Source: an uncultured Caryophanales bacterium (GTDB lineage Bacteria > Bacillota_I > Bacilli_A > RFN20 > CAG-826). From it: a stretch of DNA of 5,538 nt. Within the stretch, counting starts at the first letter, position 1. The number at the start of each line of letters is the position of its first letter. Positions 3,820 through 5,538 of the stretch are shown in pieces. Made by a program: the position numbers and the translations under genes. The notes beneath the pieces were generated by a model that had not been told where the DNA came from, searched no databases, and saw only the letters and a list, made by a program, of their open reading frames with translations. The DNA is taken from positions 1 to 5,538 of the forward strand of contig CAMKAQ010000074.1 of NCBI GenBank assembly GCA_946410525.1, in the 5' to 3' direction.

Positions 3820-5538
3820 ATGAAAAAATTGAAATTGTTAGGTGTTCTCGGTGTCTCCGCATTGATGATGATCGGTGCTGCTGCAACCGCTGGAACATCC
3901 GTCGACAAAATGATCGACCCATTTGTTGGCGAGCATCAGGGCAAGTTCTACAGCGAGTATTTAACCAAGAATGACCTCATCAAGGCCGGTTCCGCTTGCA
4001 ACTTAGAGATTGCCAGAGAAGGTATGGTCCTTCTCAAGAACAAAGAAGGAATGCTTCCTCTCAAAGATGTGACAAAGGTTTCCATCTTTGGCAAGAACAG
4101 CAACAGCAACAAATGGCTCCGCGGTGGTGGCGGATCCGGTCAAGGCCGTATCAACGGCGAGACTGGCGTCGACATCGAGCAGTCCCTCACCAAGGTTGGC
4201 ATGGAAATCAACCCAACCCTCAAGTCGTTCTACAGCAGCAACGCTTCCGGCTCTGGCCGTGAAGGTACCACCCGTTATGACGGCGTCTGTGACTTAGCCG
4301 TTGGCGAAACCCCAGTTGCAAGTTACACCGATGCCGTAAAAGCCAGCTTCGACGAGTACAATGACGCCGCTATTGTCGTCATCGTCCGTTCTGGCTCCGA
4401 AGGTACTGACCTTAAGGCCATGGATGCCCGTGACACTAAGAGCAGCGCCCCATCTGATAAGCACTTCCTCGAACTATCCGACAACGAAGAAGACATGCTT
4501 GCGATGGTCAAAGAAAAATTCGACAAGATCATCATCCTTCTCAACTCCGGCAACGCCTTCCAGTGCGACCAGTTTGAGAACGACGACAAGATCGGTGCCG
4601 TCCTCTGGATGGGTACCCCAGGTGCCGTTGGCGCCCAGGCCATCGGTGAAATCCTCACCGGTGCCGTCAACCCAAGCGGACACACCGTCGATACTTGGAC
4701 CCGTGATCACAAGAAGAACCCAACCTTCCAGAACTTCGCTGATAACTCCCAGACCTTCACCGATGAGGCTGGCAATCTCTATCGCGATTCCAACGGCGAA
4801 CCAATTCCAAACCACACGATGATCAACCTCGATGGAACTCCAACCAGCACCTGCACCGAGGCTCGTTGGGTTGACGAAGATCATAAGGTTCCAAACCGTG
4901 GTCTCAACGGCTGCTACGTCGCTGCCTACAACAACTACGAAGAAGGCATCTACGTCGACTACCGTTACTACGAAACCCGCTATGCCGACATGGCCAAAGA
5001 AAACAAGGCCGCTGCCGATGCATGGTATGCCGGTGAAGAAGGCGTTATCTACCCATTCGGTTATGGCTTAAGCTACACCACCTTCTCCCAGGAAATCACC
5101 AGCTTCGATCCAACTGAGGGCACCGTCCTCACTGGCAACAAGAAGCTCGTCAATATGGAAGTCAAGGTTACCAACACCGGTAACGTCGCTGGCAAGGATG
5201 TCGTCCAGGTTTACTGGAAAGCTCCTTACACCAAAGGCGGAATCGAGAAGGCTGACCATATCCTTTGCGCCTATGGCAAGTCCAAGATGCTTGAACCAGG
5301 CGAGAGCGACACCGTCAAAGTTAGCTTCAACATCCAAGATGTTGCTGACTACGACTACTCCGACGCCAACAAGAATGGCTTCATGGGTTACGAACTTGAT
5401 GAGGGTGAATATGAAGTTCTCCTTATGAAGAACGCCCACGAGCAGATCGCTTCCAAGAAACTCAACGTCAAGAAAGGTGGTATCCAGTACAAGTACGATC
5501 GTTATACCGGTACTGAGGTCAAGAACCAGTTCTCTGAC
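3820..5538 (+). CDS. Exported GH3 glycosidase with permuted domain order (beta-glucosidase-like), 3' truncated by the window
   Basis: The frame is open to the right edge; 573 residues are visible. Residues 1-25 are an export signal or membrane anchor (MKKLK, hydrophobic LLGVLGVSALMMIGAAATA; possible cleavage after A-T-A24). Residues 57-295 are the GH3 alpha/beta sandwich domain, normally second: AREGMVLLKNKEGMLPL (65-81), KVSIFGKNS (86-94), glycine loop RGGGGSGQG (101-109), AAIVVIVRSGSEGTDL (183-198, E194 the candidate acid/base by position), NPSGHTVDTW (284-293). YEEGIYVDYRYYETRY (373-388) and YPFGYGLSYTTF (411-422) lead into a fibronectin III-like domain (about 423-550; TNTGNVAGKDVVQVY 451-465). 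The TIM barrel carrying the nucleophile Asp is absent from the N-terminus and should follow beyond 5538, as in the reversed-order GH3 enzymes of Ruminococcus albus and Butyrivibrio fibrisolvens. The start is the only in-frame ATG after TAA 3766-3768; the RBS is only a purine tract. Thirteen of 14 Arg codons are CGT/CGC, suggesting high expression. Exact sugar specificity is not readable. Confidence 0.93.
   Translation, partial: MKKLKLLGVLGVSALMMIGAAATAGTSVDKMIDPFVGEHQGKFYSEYLTKNDLIKAGSACNLEIAREGMVLLKNKEGMLPLKDVTKVSIFGKNSNSNKWLRGGGGSGQGRINGETGVDIEQSLTKVGMEINPTLKSFYSSNASGSGREGTTRYDGVCDLAVGETPVASYTDAVKASFDEYNDAAIVVIVRSGSEGTDLKAMDARDTKSSAPSDKHFLELSDNEEDMLAMVKEKFDKIIILLNSGNAFQCDQFENDDKIGAVLWMGTPGAVGAQAIGEILTGAVNPSGHTVDTWTRDHKKNPTFQNFADNSQTFTDEAGNLYRDSNGEPIPNHTMINLDGTPTSTCTEARWVDEDHKVPNRGLNGCYVAAYNNYEEGIYVDYRYYETRYADMAKENKAAADAWYAGEEGVIYPFGYGLSYTTFSQEITSFDPTEGTVLTGNKKLVNMEVKVTNTGNVAGKDVVQVYWKAPYTKGGIEKADHILCAYGKSKMLEPGESDTVKVSFNIQDVADYDYSDANKNGFMGYELDEGEYEVLLMKNAHEQIASKKLNVKKGGIQYKYDRYTGTEVKNQFSD

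Noticed and set aside
3648..3922. Minus-strand frames of about 86 codons crossing the GH3 start, one with a hydrophobic segment.
   Set aside because: They lack an RBS and are the antisense of the GH3 signal peptide and promoter region.
4323..4884. Long minus-strand and alternative plus-strand frames across the GH3 gene.
   Set aside because: The GH3 frame carries recognisable family motifs throughout this stretch; the other frames are by-products of its codon bias.
1..5538. Mycoplasma-like genetic code (TGA as Trp), suggested by the Bacilli/Mollicutes flavour of the genes.
   Set aside because: All tryptophans in the real genes are TGG, and TGA ends the 350-aa lipoprotein directly before a strong terminator.

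Overview
The window looks like a piece of a chromosome from a Gram-positive, low-to-mid-GC bacterium. An uncultured gut-type member of the Bacilli (Erysipelotrichia/RF39 grade) is my guess, made on style rather than on a marker gene. The supporting signs are two lipoproteins with SpII signal peptides, a secreted glycoside hydrolase family 3 enzyme of the kind with reversed domain order known from gut Firmicutes, a GGAGG ribosome-binding site, Rho-independent terminators, and proline written almost only as CCA. TGA is used as a stop (3375-3377) and tryptophan is TGG throughout, so this is the standard bacterial code and not the Mycoplasma code.

Layout. On the minus strand, the left edge holds the 5' part of an unrecognised gene (1-393, possibly starting as far out as 435). 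It is divergent from a two-gene plus-strand unit: an unrecognised 195-aa soluble protein (479-1066) followed 8 bases later by a 286-aa lipoprotein (1075-1935). The divergent gap holds a perfect TTGCCT-CT-AGGCAA dyad that overlaps a candidate promoter. Next comes tRNA-Ser(GCU) (1978-2068) with its own -10 box and a strong terminator. After a regulatory-looking gap (GC-rich hairpin, AT palindrome, operator-like dyad, leader hairpin, strong RBS) lies a monocistronic 350-aa lipoprotein (2325-3377) closed by a terminator with a GCAA tetraloop. A 383-base AT-rich intergenic region with several dyads and a cre/LacI-type operator then leads into the large gene at the right edge, which is cut by the window end: an exported, domain-permuted GH3 glycosidase (3820-5538, first 573 residues).

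How they fit. The GH3 enzyme is the only gene with a clear biochemical role: exo-cleavage of beta-linked glucosides or related oligosaccharides outside the membrane, probably under catabolite or LacI-family control. The 350-aa lipoprotein is also a surface protein, but it has its own promoter and terminator and no recognisable domain, so a link to glycan use is only positional. The left half has AGA/AGG-rich arginine codons and looks weakly expressed. The GH3 gene has 13 of 14 arginines as CGT/CGC and looks highly expressed.

I found no convincing new multi-gene system, mobile element, CRISPR array or phage gene. The best leads are the permuted GH3 and its control region, and the small divergent promoter with a possible leaderless or mini-ORF-coupled start.
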